From contig JAIOUW010000002.1 in assembly GCA_019931105.1 (NCBI GenBank), positions 558,001 to 622,000 of the forward strand: DNA of 64,000 bases, given 5' to 3'. Under the pieces are notes generated by a model. It made no database searches and was not told the origin of the DNA. It saw only the letters and a program-made list of their open reading frames with translations. Source of the DNA: Flavobacteriaceae bacterium NBU2977. GTDB lineage: Bacteria > Bacteroidota > Bacteroidia > Flavobacteriales > Flavobacteriaceae. This document shows positions 1 to 9,265 of this stretch, piece after piece (the stretch's first letter is position 1; each line of letters starts with the position of its first letter). A program made the translations under genes and the position numbers.

Positions 1-140
1 TTCGTATTAAGAAAAACCGAAAAAAAAAGCCGGCAGCAATGAGGTTTCGATCAGGGTGTTTTCTTGATTTAGCACCTATTGCCTAACAGCAACACATTCG
101 GTAAAATCAACTTGTATCATTTTGGCATTGGCGTGAGAAC

Positions 141-2108
141 TTACACGAAGTTGAACCAGAACCGAACTCCTTCCTTGGTGTTGTCTACGTTCAATTTAGT
201 CTGCAATTGGTTGGCCAAACGGTTCATTAGGCGAATACCCATTGAAGAATTGGCCCTTTCATCGGTATCGTCGGGCAGCCCGACACCATTGTCGGTATAC
301 TCGAAGTAACCTTCCTTATCACCTATTTTACGAAGATGTATATATATTTTGCCATTCTCATCATCAAGAGGAAAAGCATATTTGAACGAATTAGATACAA
401 GCTCGTTCAAAATCAGGCCAAAGGGAATCGCACGATCGATATCAAGTTCCACTCCTTCGGCATCAATTGTAATGTTGATATTATGCCCCCCTTTTTTGTA
501 AACCGATTGAACACTGTTGATCAAACTTTCGATGTACCCCTGCATTTCGATTACCGAAAGATCATCGTTCTGATATAGTTTCTGATGGATCAAGGCCATC
601 GCCTTTACCCTACTCTTACCTTCTTCTAAAGCCTCAATGGCCGCCTTGCTTCGCGTATTCTTGGTCTGAAGGCTCAGCAAACTTGAAACCATTTGCAAAT
701 TGTTCTTAACCCTATGGTGTATCTCTTTCAACAGAGAATCTTTCTCAATCAATGAATTTTCGATAATATGCTTTTGCTCGGCAATAAGTCTTTGGTTCTT
801 TATACTTCTTAGATATGCATAGACCAGACCTGAAAACAAGAGCAAGGTGAATACCAGCGATATCAATACTATGTTGGTACGCTCATCTTGGGCGATCATT
901 TCGCTTCTCTGTCGTTCAATATCCTCCTTTTGAGCGTCCATTATTTTCTTTGTGTTCTTTTTTTCTTCGTCCATCACTGCGGCCAGTTGTTGTGTACGCA
1001 ACTCCGATTCATTGGCATTGATGGAATCTTTAATGCGAATTATACGTCGCAGATAAAATGCGGAATTTTCATAATCTGAAGTTTTACTATAATACAGAGA
1101 AAGTAATCGGTTCTTGTTGATTAGGTTGTCCAGCTTTTTAGTTGTAAGATTATCGCTCAGGTAATCCGTTGCTTTTTCAAGATCGTTCAACTGCAGGTAA
1201 CATTCTGCGATCGCCAATCTATTCTCTATGATCTCAGAAGAGAATGTCCCTTTTCCGTATTCCTCCAAAGTCTCCAAACTCGTTTCTAGATTTGGAATGG
1301 CGTCTTCATACTGTTGAAGCTCAACATAGCACTTACCGATATTACCCAAGATTTCGGCATTGAGAAGTTTACCCTCGATAATCTCTTTCTCAGTTTTGAC
1401 CTTGGTCACATCGATCATATTAAGATCACTATAGCTTCTGGCCTCCTTGAAGCGTGTAAGGGCGGTTGGTATAGACTTATCTAGTCTAAGGTATGTTCCA
1501 ACGGTATTTTTGTGCGCCGCAACCTGATAATAATTCTTTTCATCCAATGTCTTTTTGGCATAATCTATATAATCTTCCATTGCTTTACGATATAGGCCGA
1601 GATTAGAATAGATATCGTAAAATGCAATGTTATCGGTAAGGCCTAAATCTTTCTCTTCTTTTCGAATTTCGATTTGTTCAGTATACAATCCTAATTTACC
1701 ATAAACATCGTCCATTAGCTCGAGAAGAACCGCTTTGAGGTCGGCATCTAGCTTTTCGTCTCTTTGATAAATTTCTTTTGCAATGGCCAAGCTTCTATCA
1801 TACTCACCCAAATCATGGTATAATCGTGACTGCATGAGCCCATAACGGGCCATTTCGGTGGAGTCATTCGATCTTTGTGCCGAATTAAGATATTGGTTGA
1901 CCACTTCGAGCCAATCATATGCCGAATTCTCGCTATACCTGTTCGGAGTTTCAAAGAACAAGGTAAATCGAGCTGCAGATGAGTCGGCATTTTGAAAGAC
2001 ATCGAACGTACTTGAAGTCGATGTAGCGGTTTCTTGGGCAGGTAGCTGGTCAACGACCAAAAAAGTCATAAATAGTAATCCCAGGGTCTTGCCAAGCAAA
2101 TTCTTCAT
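141..2108 (-). CDS. TPR-containing sensor histidine kinase (HisKA_2 type)
   Basis: A membrane sensor kinase of about 655 residues. After a cleavable-looking signal peptide (start MKNLLGKTLG, ending near LPAQ) comes a long helical TPR-like region, one membrane segment near residues 411-432, and a HisKA_2/HATPase core. Visible motifs are the H-box EIHHRVKNNLQ near residue 460, the N-box NELVSNSFKYAF, and the G-boxes DNGVGLP and SMGIRLM. The reading frame is open further upstream, but the added 69 residues look non-coding and run through a hairpin, so I start at 2108. The likely partner is the LytTR regulator upstream on the same strand. The TPR part probably lies outside the membrane and senses a protein or peptide; the signal is unknown. 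The 140 bases to its left show nothing I can name. Confidence 0.88.
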   Translation of the reverse strand: MKNLLGKTLGLLFMTFLVVDQLPAQETATSTSSTFDVFQNADSSAARFTLFFETPNRYSENSAYDWLEVVNQYLNSAQRSNDSTEMARYGLMQSRLYHDLGEYDRSLAIAKEIYQRDEKLDADLKAVLLELMDDVYGKLGLYTEQIEIRKEEKDLGLTDNIAFYDIYSNLGLYRKAMEDYIDYAKKTLDEKNYYQVAAHKNTVGTYLRLDKSIPTALTRFKEARSYSDLNMIDVTKVKTEKEIIEGKLLNAEILGNIGKCYVELQQYEDAIPNLETSLETLEEYGKGTFSSEIIENRLAIAECYLQLNDLEKATDYLSDNLTTKKLDNLINKNRLLSLYYSKTSDYENSAFYLRRIIRIKDSINANESELRTQQLAAVMDEEKKNTKKIMDAQKEDIERQRSEMIAQDERTNIVLISLVFTLLLFSGLVYAYLRSIKNQRLIAEQKHIIENSLIEKDSLLKEIHHRVKNNLQMVSSLLSLQTKNTRSKAAIEALEEGKSRVKAMALIHQKLYQNDDLSVIEMQGYIESLINSVQSVYKKGGHNINITIDAEGVELDIDRAIPFGLILNELVSNSFKYAFPLDDENGKIYIHLRKIGDKEGYFEYTDNGVGLPDDTDERANSSMGIRLMNRLANQLQTKLNVDNTKEGVRFWFNFV

Positions 2109-2303
2109 AGTATCGACGGAACAGGCCAAAAATAGAACGGTTTTACCAATTAATTGTTGCGGAACAATTACGATGATGTTGACAACTTTGATTTTCTGGT
2201 TCAAGATCTTTTTCAACAAATCAAATTGAACTGTGCGTTTGATGCCACAACCTTTAATACCCATCAATAAAACTCTTGCAGAGAATATCGCTGAAACATT
2301 AAA

Positions 2304-2335
2304 AAAAAGCTGCATAACGCGTACACAGCTTTTTT
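2304..2335 (-). terminator. Stem-loop with A/T tails upstream of the histidine kinase
   Basis: AAAAAGCTG (2304-2312) pairs with CAGCTTTTT (2326-2334) across a 13-nt loop, with T runs on either strand, so it resembles a bidirectional intrinsic terminator. It lies between the response regulator and its kinase, about 200 bases before the kinase start. It may separate the two transcripts or end a short RNA. Confidence 0.55.
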
Positions 2336-2420
2336 AAGTCTATTATCAACATGATAAGGTTTGGGGTACCTTTTCTAATGATTTCAAAATTATTGTTTTG
2401 TGCCGTATCTTCAGGAATAA

Positions 2421-2502
2421 TGTTGTGTAATGCCCGATTTTTGTTGTGTAATGCAATTATGGGGTTTCACCATGCATTTCATCGGTTTTTTTTGCATTTC
2501 AT
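2421..2502. repeat. Two pairs of direct repeats in the 551-base gap between regulator and kinase
   Basis: TGTTGTGTAATGC occurs at 2421-2433 and again at 2442-2454 (21-base period). TGCATTTCAT occurs at 2473-2482 and 2493-2502 (20-base period). Two-helical-turn direct repeats are the general layout of LytTR binding sites, and the neighbouring gene encodes a LytTR regulator, but the repeats fit the published LytTR site consensus only partly. Nothing else recognisable lies in the 2109-2659 gap apart from the stem-loop at 2304-2335. Confidence 0.45.
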
Positions 2503-2659
2503 GGATATCAAAAATTTTATTTGTGGGCATATTAGGCGTAACCATAATTCACGATAATAGAATTGCAGTTAGATAAACCCAAGATGGGAAACCAAGACTT
2601 CCGATCAAGCCTTACATTTTTGAAACCGAATCAAAGAATTTGTCCTAAAAAATTAGGCT

Positions 2660-3409
2660 CTAAGAATTCATGGCAGATATGATAAACTCTTTGAATTCCT
2701 TCGATATAGGAATCAAATTGTTGTTTATCATAATATCCTTAGAGTTAATGGCATCTATGTGGTCAACATTCACAATGTAGGACTTGTGCGCGCGATAAAA
2801 CTTGTTCTTGGGTAGTTTTTCAAGATAATCTTTAAGCGGGGAGCGCACCAAAAACTTTTTATCGACCGTATTTACCTCAAGATAGACATTATCGGCCTTT
2901 ATAAACTGTATCTCTTCAAACTGAATGCGATAGTAGAGATGTTGTTTCTTTACAAAAATCGAATCTTTTAGAACACTGTTCGACATAGGTACATCAGAAC
3001 TGCCATTACTAGCACTTGGCTTTTCATCGGAATAAATAAAATTAGACAAGGCAATTTCAATCGAAGTGTACAGATCTTGCTGTTCGAACGGTTTTACCAA
3101 ATAACCGTTCGGCTTGACAGTCTTGGCATTCTCAACGGTGGCCCGATCCGAATTGGAAGTGACGAAAATAAACGGTATGTTATAGTTCTCTCGAATATGT
3201 TTTCCTAGATCGATGCCCGTCTTGTCGGATGCCAAGATAATATCGATAAGAACGAGATCTACTTCTTTTGTCTTCAAGACCTCTTCGGCCTGCTCATAAA
3301 CGATTACGTTATCAACGATTTCATAACCGATTTCTTCGAGCATCGATTGCATATCGTCGGCAATAATCACATTGTCTTCTACGATAAGTATTCTAATAGG
3401 TTGTTCCAA
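2660..3409 (-). CDS. LytTR-family response regulator
   Basis: A 249-residue two-component regulator. The receiver domain occupies about residues 5-120, with acidic residues in IVEDN, phospho-acceptor Asp56 in DLVLIDI and switch Lys106 in YLVKPF, so it looks fully functional. The C-terminal LytTR DNA-binding domain spans about residues 145-247 (FVKK, FIKADNVYLEV, FYRAHKSYIVNVDHI). It is probably phosphorylated by the histidine kinase encoded downstream at 141-2108. menA lies 33 bases upstream on the same strand, so some read-through from the menaquinone genes is possible. Confidence 0.93.
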   Translation of the reverse strand: MEQPIRILIVEDNVIIADDMQSMLEEIGYEIVDNVIVYEQAEEVLKTKEVDLVLIDIILASDKTGIDLGKHIRENYNIPFIFVTSNSDRATVENAKTVKPNGYLVKPFEQQDLYTSIEIALSNFIYSDEKPSASNGSSDVPMSNSVLKDSIFVKKQHLYYRIQFEEIQFIKADNVYLEVNTVDKKFLVRSPLKDYLEKLPKNKFYRAHKSYIVNVDHIDAINSKDIMINNNLIPISKEFKEFIISAMNS

Positions 3410-3442
3410 AGTGTTTGGGATTTAGGTGGTTAGTATTCAAAA

Positions 3443-4351
3443 TTACAAAAAATTATTATAAGTGATATAAAACAACATGGCGAGCAAAAAGGTGCTCAGC
3501 GCTAGTTTTTTTAACTCGGGATCTAGTTTAATAGGTTCTTTTGTATGCCAAACTTTCAACAAATGCAACAGTATCGGAACAAAGGCCAGTATTGGCAAGA
3601 AATGATACCAAAATGCAGCTTTCAATAGGATAAAAACCATCAAACAACCAAATGCCGTAAGCAATAAAAATACATGGTAGCGCTTTCCTTTTCGAAAACC
3701 CATCTTAACGACCAATGTATTCTTACCTACTTTTTGGTCATTCTCAAAATCACGTAAATTGTTCAGATTCAAAACCCCTGTACTTAAAAGACCAATTACG
3801 GCAGCCGGCAAAAATGACCACCAGACCCACTCTTTTGTATATAGAAACATTGTTCCTACAACGGCCAAAAGGCCAAAAAAGAGAAACACGGACAAATCGC
3901 CCAAACCATGATAACCATATGCGGAATCCCCAATGGTATATCGTACGGCCGCCCAAATGCTGACCAGTCCTAGAACGGTGAAAAGCAGAAAATATTCTAA
4001 ATACTCGGTTCCGAATGCAACATATAGAACAAGAAGTACCAGTAATAGGCTGATTACAATGGAAATGATTATGCCGGTCTTCAGCTCATTTCGCGTTAAC
4101 ATTCCACTTTGCAAGACCCTTTTTGGGCCGATTCGCCCTTCGTTATCGGTGCCTTTGACACCATCGCCATAATCATTGGCAAAATTTGAAGTGACTTGAA
4201 AGCTAATTGTGGTCAACAAGGCTAGAAAAAATATCCTCTTGTCAGAATAACTTTGAAAATTGGCAAGTGCCGTACCTGTTATTACCCCTGAAACGGATAA
4301 TGGTAGCGTGCGCAACCTAGCCGCATCGAGCCAAGTGGAGAGTTTCGACAA
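3443..4351 (-). CDS. menA: 1,4-dihydroxy-2-naphthoate polyprenyltransferase
   Basis: A UbiA-superfamily integral membrane prenyltransferase that joins DHNA to a polyprenyl diphosphate, giving demethylmenaquinone. The 302-residue length and about eight hydrophobic segments fit MenA. The first Asp-rich motif is visible as NFANDYGDGVKGTDN (about residues 56-70) and the second as NNLRDFENDQKVGKNTL near residue 200; both bind Mg-diphosphate. It begins one base after the stop of the SPOR-like gene, so the two are surely cotranscribed. Its membership of the pathway is supported by menD, menF and a hotdog thioesterase upstream on the same strand. Confidence 0.96.
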   Translation of the reverse strand: MSKLSTWLDAARLRTLPLSVSGVITGTALANFQSYSDKRIFFLALLTTISFQVTSNFANDYGDGVKGTDNEGRIGPKRVLQSGMLTRNELKTGIIISIVISLLLVLLVLYVAFGTEYLEYFLLFTVLGLVSIWAAVRYTIGDSAYGYHGLGDLSVFLFFGLLAVVGTMFLYTKEWVWWSFLPAAVIGLLSTGVLNLNNLRDFENDQKVGKNTLVVKMGFRKGKRYHVFLLLTAFGCLMVFILLKAAFWYHFLPILAFVPILLHLLKVWHTKEPIKLDPELKKLALSTFLLAMLFYITYNNFL

Positions 4352-4352
4352 A

Positions 4353-4952
4353 CTAATATGGATCTTCTATTTTTATACGTTTACCTTCTTTGTAAGAAGC
4401 AACAAAGGCATCTTTAAACCCGATATCTACCAATTGTTTTCTGAATTTTTGGGCTTCCTGCAAGGTTTCGAAGTTTCCCAAGGAATACGAATAAAATGGG
4501 TTCGTTTTAACGAACATGGTATTGGTAAGTGCCTCAGATGCCAAGGTCACATTGTTATCGACAAAGGATTTAACCTGAACGGAGTAGACCTTTTCTTTTT
4601 CAAGAAAGTTCTTGGCCAAATAAAACTCCTTTACTAAGCTCAACTCTTCATTTTGCTGTTTTAGATTGTCCAACCTATTCTTTATGGCGTCCAAACTATC
4701 GATATCTGAAAGCACATATTGATCCTGTGCCTCAAAATTATTCTGGCTCAACCCGGCGGTAAAAGCAGTGATTGCCAAAGTGCCGATCAAAAAAAGTCCG
4801 GTAATTCCGGCAAGCACATTTCGCTGGATCTTACTTCTCTTGAGTTCTTTGTTCTTGAATTTTATTTGATCTAAAAGGCGTTCGTTTATTATTTGGGCTT
4901 TGTCTATGTCCTTATGGAGCTCCAACAAATCACTTTCTTCTATGAATGGCAT
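4353..4952 (-). CDS. Single-pass membrane protein with SPOR-like C-terminus
   Basis: A 199-residue protein with a charged N-terminal helix (about residues 1-45), one membrane segment (about 47-68), a short coiled-coil-like stretch and a C-terminal SPOR-like fold (about 120-195; VYSVQVKSF, FYSYSLGNFETLQEAQKFRKQL). SPOR domains usually bind denuded peptidoglycan glycan, but this is a divergent copy. The layout puts the SPOR-like part in the periplasm. It is tightly coupled to menA, although no role in menaquinone synthesis follows from the sequence; the pairing is probably positional. Confidence 0.8.
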   Translation of the reverse strand: MPFIEESDLLELHKDIDKAQIINERLLDQIKFKNKELKRSKIQRNVLAGITGLFLIGTLAITAFTAGLSQNNFEAQDQYVLSDIDSLDAIKNRLDNLKQQNEELSLVKEFYLAKNFLEKEKVYSVQVKSFVDNNVTLASEALTNTMFVKTNPFYSYSLGNFETLQEAQKFRKQLVDIGFKDAFVASYKEGKRIKIEDPY

Positions 4953-5128
4953 CTGTTTACAATTTTTAGGGGACCGTCAAGGCTAAATTTAACAAAAAAT
5001 AAGGCATTGTTAACAATAATATTTTGCCTTTTGTTACAAAAATAGCTTTTTAGCAGGCAAAGTACCAAAAAACTATGGTTAAACTACTATAAGACTGATA
5101 ATCAAAAGAGTAATAATTATGTATTATG

Positions 5129-5980
5129 CTATCTGGCTGTATGAATACCGTCAGCTTTGATAAGGATTTTTCTTGCTTTGTAAAGAGTCCCTATCCCTTT
5201 TTTAAAAGTTTTCTTGCTCATTTGCAGTTCTTCTTTGATCGCTTCGGGACTTGATTTGTCATGCAAGGGAAGGAAACCCCCATGGGCCTGCAAGGTTTCG
5301 TAGATTTTATTGGCGGCCGGCTCTAAAATATCAACTCCAATGGGTTGGAGCGAAACATCGATCTTTCCATCCTTTCGTATTTTTTTAACGACGCCCTTGG
5401 TAAGATCCCCTACTGATACTTTTTTGAACACCTCATCAAAATATACCAAGCCTTTGTGTTTATGGTTTATAATTACTTCCCATCCCAATTCGGTCTTGCG
5501 GGTAACGACGAGCTCTACCTCCTCACCTTCCGTCAGCGTGATATTTTCATTGCTCAAAAAACGTTCTAATTTGTTCGAGCCCACAAGTCGATTGGTTTTT
5601 TGATCTAGATAACAGTAAACAACATACCATTGCCCCTCGACCATCTTATGCCGTTGTTCTCGAAAAGGCACCAAAAGGTGCTTCTCCAATCCCCAATCCA
5701 TAAAGGCTCCAAATTCATTGACCTCGGCTACTTTGAGCAACTGGAATTCATTGATTATAATCTCTGGTTCAATATTTGTGGCTATAGGGCGTTCGGCATG
5801 GTCCAAATAACAAAAAACGGTCAACGCACCGCCAATCTCAAAGGTATCGGGCACATACTTATTGGGCAATAAAATCTCGTTCCCTTCCCCGTCGCCCAAA
5901 AACAGGCCGACGCTTGTTTCCCTTAATATTTCAAGCGTATTGAAATCTCCTAGTGCTATCATGACGCTAATGTAGTTCAA
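5129..5980 (-). CDS. CvfB-like S1 RNA-binding protein
   Basis: A 283-residue protein of the CvfB family (S1-like domains followed by a winged helix). The N-terminal S1-like repeats carry GLFLGDGEGNEILLP and EFGAFMDWGLEKHLLVP. A third S1 domain lies near residues 140-210 (LVYFDEVFKKVSVGD, KIDVSLQP), and the C-terminus (about 220-283) looks like the winged helix. Family members bind RNA; the molecular job is not settled. MIALGDFN at 5962 is an alternative start. The DUF2853 gene lies upstream on the same strand with a terminator-like hairpin between them. The 176 bases to its left hold nothing I recognise, and menB, often found near here in relatives, is absent. Confidence 0.87.
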   Translation of the reverse strand: MNYISVMIALGDFNTLEILRETSVGLFLGDGEGNEILLPNKYVPDTFEIGGALTVFCYLDHAERPIATNIEPEIIINEFQLLKVAEVNEFGAFMDWGLEKHLLVPFREQRHKMVEGQWYVVYCYLDQKTNRLVGSNKLERFLSNENITLTEGEEVELVVTRKTELGWEVIINHKHKGLVYFDEVFKKVSVGDLTKGVVKKIRKDGKIDVSLQPIGVDILEPAANKIYETLQAHGGFLPLHDKSSPEAIKEELQMSKKTFKKGIGTLYKARKILIKADGIHTAR

Positions 5981-5993
5981 GTAGGGTGCAAAA

Positions 5994-6023
5994 AAAAACC
6001 GTTTCTTAAGTGAAACGGTTTTT
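5994..6023 (-). terminator. Intrinsic terminator after the DUF2853 gene
   Basis: AAAAACCGTTTC (5994-6005) pairs perfectly with GAAACGGTTTTT (6012-6023) around a 6-nt loop, with T runs on both strands. It lies 16 bases past the DUF2853 stop codon and just before the CvfB-like gene, so it should end or attenuate the leftward menaquinone transcript here. Confidence 0.85.
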
Positions 6024-6039
6024 ATTATCCCGATAGATC

Positions 6040-6381
6040 TTATTTATAAACCGAGGCCTTTTTAAAATGCTTGCAAAGCATATAGTAAACTACGGCACGA
6101 TGTTTATTCTTATTGGATGATCCGTATTTATCCAAAACACTTTTGATGGCTTCCATTAACTGAGGACCATCTTTCATTCCCAGTTTTTTAATCAAATAGT
6201 TGTTTTTGACCGTCTCCAATTCTTTATCATCGTTGCCTGAAACCTTTGAAGCATCCAAATTATAGATGGCCGGGCCAAGCCCAACGGTTACCTTGGTCAA
6301 AAGATCCATGTCGGCGGATTCGCCAAATTTTTCTTTGATATCCGCGGCATACTTTACGATTAAATCATCTCTTTTACTCAT
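6040..6381 (-). CDS. DUF2853 family protein
   Basis: A small soluble protein of 113 residues that matches the DUF2853 family as I know it: an N-terminal MSKRDDLIVKYAADIKEK helix, a central GLGPAIYNLDASKV, and a basic C-terminus (KNKHRAVVYYMLCKHF). The family is all-helical and has no established function. It follows menD by 21 bases on the same strand and is followed by a strong terminator, so it is likely the last gene of a menI-menF-menD-DUF2853 transcript. Confidence 0.9.
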   Translation of the reverse strand: MSKRDDLIVKYAADIKEKFGESADMDLLTKVTVGLGPAIYNLDASKVSGNDDKELETVKNNYLIKKLGMKDGPQLMEAIKSVLDKYGSSNKNKHRAVVYYMLCKHFKKASVYK

Positions 6382-6402
6382 AATAGTTAGTGTTCAAATT
6401 AA

Positions 6403-8181
6403 TTAATGGTTAATAATTTCCGAAGATATAAAATCGAAATAACCGAGCAAAATTTTATTGTTGGTAAACCGCGGCGTAAAAACCTCAAGCAGTTGAGGTT
6501 TATTCGATTCATTAAAGAAATCATTAAGGGCGACTTGCAAAGATTTTTGATTATCGGAAGACCTATATGAAATACCGAACATTTGACAAAGGTTCTTGGC
6601 GTTTAGGCCATGTACGGTCTCGAAATAGGTTTCAAAATTGGCAGTGTCTTCCTTGCCGGGTAGAATTCTAAAGATCCCTCCCCCGCCGTTGTTGACCACG
6701 ATTATTCGAAAATCGGGTCTTATGTGGGTATTCCACAAACCGTTGCTATCATAGAGAAAACCAAGGTCTCCACTGATAAAAATGGTAGGTTCTTTATGGT
6801 ACATAGAGGCTCCGATAGCGGTAGAGGTACTGCCATCGATACCGCTTGTTCCTCTGTTGCAATATACTTTTACAGAAGGGTCTTGGTCAAAAAGTTGTGC
6901 GTACCGAACCGTGGAACTATTGGCCAATTGCAGTTGATAATTCGGGGGGATACTTTTTAAGACATGATTGAAAACCGTCATATCGGAAAAAGGCATTTCA
7001 TTTAAATAGGCTTCCCTTTTTTCCAAATAATGCTCTTTCAAGGCATTCCATTGCCTATAATAATTACTCGATATTGGTTTTATTCCTTGAACAAAATCAC
7101 GAAAGAACGCGTTGGCATCCATTTTAAAGTGATGTGAAAGACAGAAAAAAGTATTCAAAGCTTTTTTCGAATCGACATGCCAATGGTGCCTGGGACGATA
7201 TTCCCTTAGAAAGGCCTTGATTTTTTTCGATACGATAAGACCACCAAAAGTGAACAACAAATCGGGTTGTAGTTTTTTAAAGACAGTCGCATTATCCTCA
7301 AGCTTTTCAACCGGGGCAATTATGCTATCGATACTGGGAAAGAAATTTGGATGGTGCAAGTTCGATGTAGTCTCGGTCAAGACCACCACTGAAGGGTCTT
7401 TCGCCAGAACATCGAGAAACTGTTGTTCAATTGTATTAGGGGGATTCACCCCCACAAGAATCATTTTTCGTTCCGAAGCATTCCAAACGTCCCAAAACGT
7501 TTCCATCTTAATTTCGAGATTGCTCTCTTCATCATTGAAAACCAATTCAGGATCTACGGGAGGGGCTTTTGACACGTCGTACAACGGCTCTTCAAAAGGA
7601 ATGTTGATGTGCACTGGCGTACGTTCCTTCAACGCAATATTGATGGCCTTGTTCAATTCTTGGACATTGAAAGTTAAAACTTCTTGTTGCAACCGATCGA
7701 CCGAACCACCTGTCAACCATTGAGGTGCATAGTATGAAATACGCTCTGTTGAATGTGATATATCTTGGCGTAAATTGGCCGAATAACCGATGTGCCTATC
7801 GAAAACACGGTCTTGGCGAATGGTCTGACCGTCGCCAATATCGACCTTATAGGCTGGTCTATCGGCCGAAATAACGACCAAGGGGATATCGCTATAAAAA
7901 GCTTCGGCAATGGCAGGATAATAATTCAACAAGGCACTGCCAGAGGTGCACACCAAAACCACGGGACGTCTTATCTGCTGCGCAATGCCCAGGGCAAAAA
8001 ACCCGGCACAACGTTCGTCGACAATGCTGAAACATTTGAAAAATGGATCTTCGGAGAACCCAATGGTCAATGGGGCATTTCTTGATCCGGGAGAAATTAC
8101 AACGTTCTCAAGTCCCTTTGCTTTGCAATGTTGAACAACGGACCTAGCCGACGGAATACTCGAATGCTTCATAGTCGACAA
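6403..8181 (-). CDS. menD: SEPHCHC synthase (menaquinone biosynthesis)
   Basis: A thiamine-diphosphate enzyme that condenses isochorismate with 2-oxoglutarate-derived succinic semialdehyde. The 592 residues show the usual three-domain layout: a pyrimidine-binding domain with VISPGSRNAPLT and the catalytic-Glu segment VDERCAGFFALG, a central domain, and a C-terminal diphosphate domain with SGDLGFLYDSNGLW and VVNNGGGGIF. Length is close to the family norm. An in-frame Met at codon 4 (8172) is an equally good start. It is 35 bases after menF on the same strand. Confidence 0.97.
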   Translation of the reverse strand: MSTMKHSSIPSARSVVQHCKAKGLENVVISPGSRNAPLTIGFSEDPFFKCFSIVDERCAGFFALGIAQQIRRPVVLVCTSGSALLNYYPAIAEAFYSDIPLVVISADRPAYKVDIGDGQTIRQDRVFDRHIGYSANLRQDISHSTERISYYAPQWLTGGSVDRLQQEVLTFNVQELNKAINIALKERTPVHINIPFEEPLYDVSKAPPVDPELVFNDEESNLEIKMETFWDVWNASERKMILVGVNPPNTIEQQFLDVLAKDPSVVVLTETTSNLHHPNFFPSIDSIIAPVEKLEDNATVFKKLQPDLLFTFGGLIVSKKIKAFLREYRPRHHWHVDSKKALNTFFCLSHHFKMDANAFFRDFVQGIKPISSNYYRQWNALKEHYLEKREAYLNEMPFSDMTVFNHVLKSIPPNYQLQLANSSTVRYAQLFDQDPSVKVYCNRGTSGIDGSTSTAIGASMYHKEPTIFISGDLGFLYDSNGLWNTHIRPDFRIIVVNNGGGGIFRILPGKEDTANFETYFETVHGLNAKNLCQMFGISYRSSDNQKSLQVALNDFFNESNKPQLLEVFTPRFTNNKILLGYFDFISSEIINH

Positions 8182-8216
8182 AAATACAATGCCACCCCGT
8201 TATAGACCAATAATTT

Positions 8217-9257
8217 TCAATTTAAGAGTACGTCGAGCATTGTGCGACTTTTTGCGACGGTCTCTTCCCATTCATTTTGTGGCACCGAATCTTTGGTAAT
8301 CCCGCCCCCGACGTAAATCGTCGCAAAGCCACCACTAAATTCCATACACCTTAGGTTCACAAAAAGGTCTGATTCTTTCTTAAAGTTAAGCTCTCCTAAA
8401 TAACCGGTGTAGAATTTACGTTCGTACCCTTCGTTTTCCATGACGAATTTTTTCGTGGCTGCCAAAGGCATGCCGCACACCGCAGGTGTGGGATGAAGTA
8501 CCTTGATGACCGATGCCAAATTGTGGTTCATTGTACCTGATAACTTTGTGCGCAAGTGCCGAAGGTTTCCTGCGCGTACAGTTTCGGTTTCGGAGATTTC
8601 AAGATTATTTACTTGTTCCTTAAGCGCTGCCGCAATATATTCGGTGACCAATTGTTGTTCCTTCCTTTCTTTTTCGCCCCATGTAGGCGTATTCTCTCCA
8701 TTGTATTTTTGTGTTCCGGCCAAAGACATGGTCGTCAAACGATTACCTTCGGCATGCAACAATTTTTCGGGTGTGGCCCCCATCCACATACCGACTTTTG
8801 GATGGTACCATAGATAACATAAGGCGTTTTCGTACCTATGGATCAAAGACTGTAATATTTCTAAAGGCTTGACCGCACATTTAAAAACAATACTTCTTGA
8901 AAGTACGACTTTTTCAAATGTTCCCTTATTGGTTTCGGTTATGGCCTTTTGCACCAGTTTTATATAGGAGGTTTTGTCTTCCGAATCGATGTTTTCCACC
9001 TTTTTATAAGCTATTGGTGCCGTTTCATAATGTGTCGGATCTTTGAGGATCGTATCCGTTTTTATAAAATAGGAAGGATTGTCGGCATCAAAAGGCGCAA
9101 ATACAAATCCTGTTTCCGAAAAGTCCCTGATCGTGTTCAATTTGGGATCCGCTTGAAAAATGGCCGAGATAAACGATGCTTTGGGCTTTCGGTAAACTAC
9201 AAATGGCAATTGCTTTGAAAGCTGTTGCGCTATCGCCGATAAAAAATCAGGAGTCAT
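8217..9257 (-). CDS. menF: Isochorismate synthase
   Basis: A chorismate-utilising enzyme of 346 residues that isomerises chorismate to isochorismate, the entry step to menaquinone. The C-terminal chorismate-binding domain is clear: FEKVVLSRS, GATPEKLL, TMSLAGTQKY, LSGTM, the HPTPAVCGMP motif and the metal-site region FYTGYLGEL. The length suits a free-standing isochorismate synthase, without a glutaminase part. Its place between menD and the hotdog thioesterase argues for menaquinone rather than siderophore synthesis. It starts 8 bases after the thioesterase stop codon. Confidence 0.94.
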   Translation of the reverse strand: MTPDFLSAIAQQLSKQLPFVVYRKPKASFISAIFQADPKLNTIRDFSETGFVFAPFDADNPSYFIKTDTILKDPTHYETAPIAYKKVENIDSEDKTSYIKLVQKAITETNKGTFEKVVLSRSIVFKCAVKPLEILQSLIHRYENALCYLWYHPKVGMWMGATPEKLLHAEGNRLTTMSLAGTQKYNGENTPTWGEKERKEQQLVTEYIAAALKEQVNNLEISETETVRAGNLRHLRTKLSGTMNHNLASVIKVLHPTPAVCGMPLAATKKFVMENEGYERKFYTGYLGELNFKKESDLFVNLRCMEFSGGFATIYVGGGITKDSVPQNEWEETVAKSRTMLDVLLN

Positions 9258-9265
9258 TCTAAAAC

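Noticed and set aside
2351-2557. 68-codon open frame in the regulator-kinase gap
   Set aside because: Rich in Phe, Cys and His with no family resemblance; it spans the direct repeats and is better read as non-coding.
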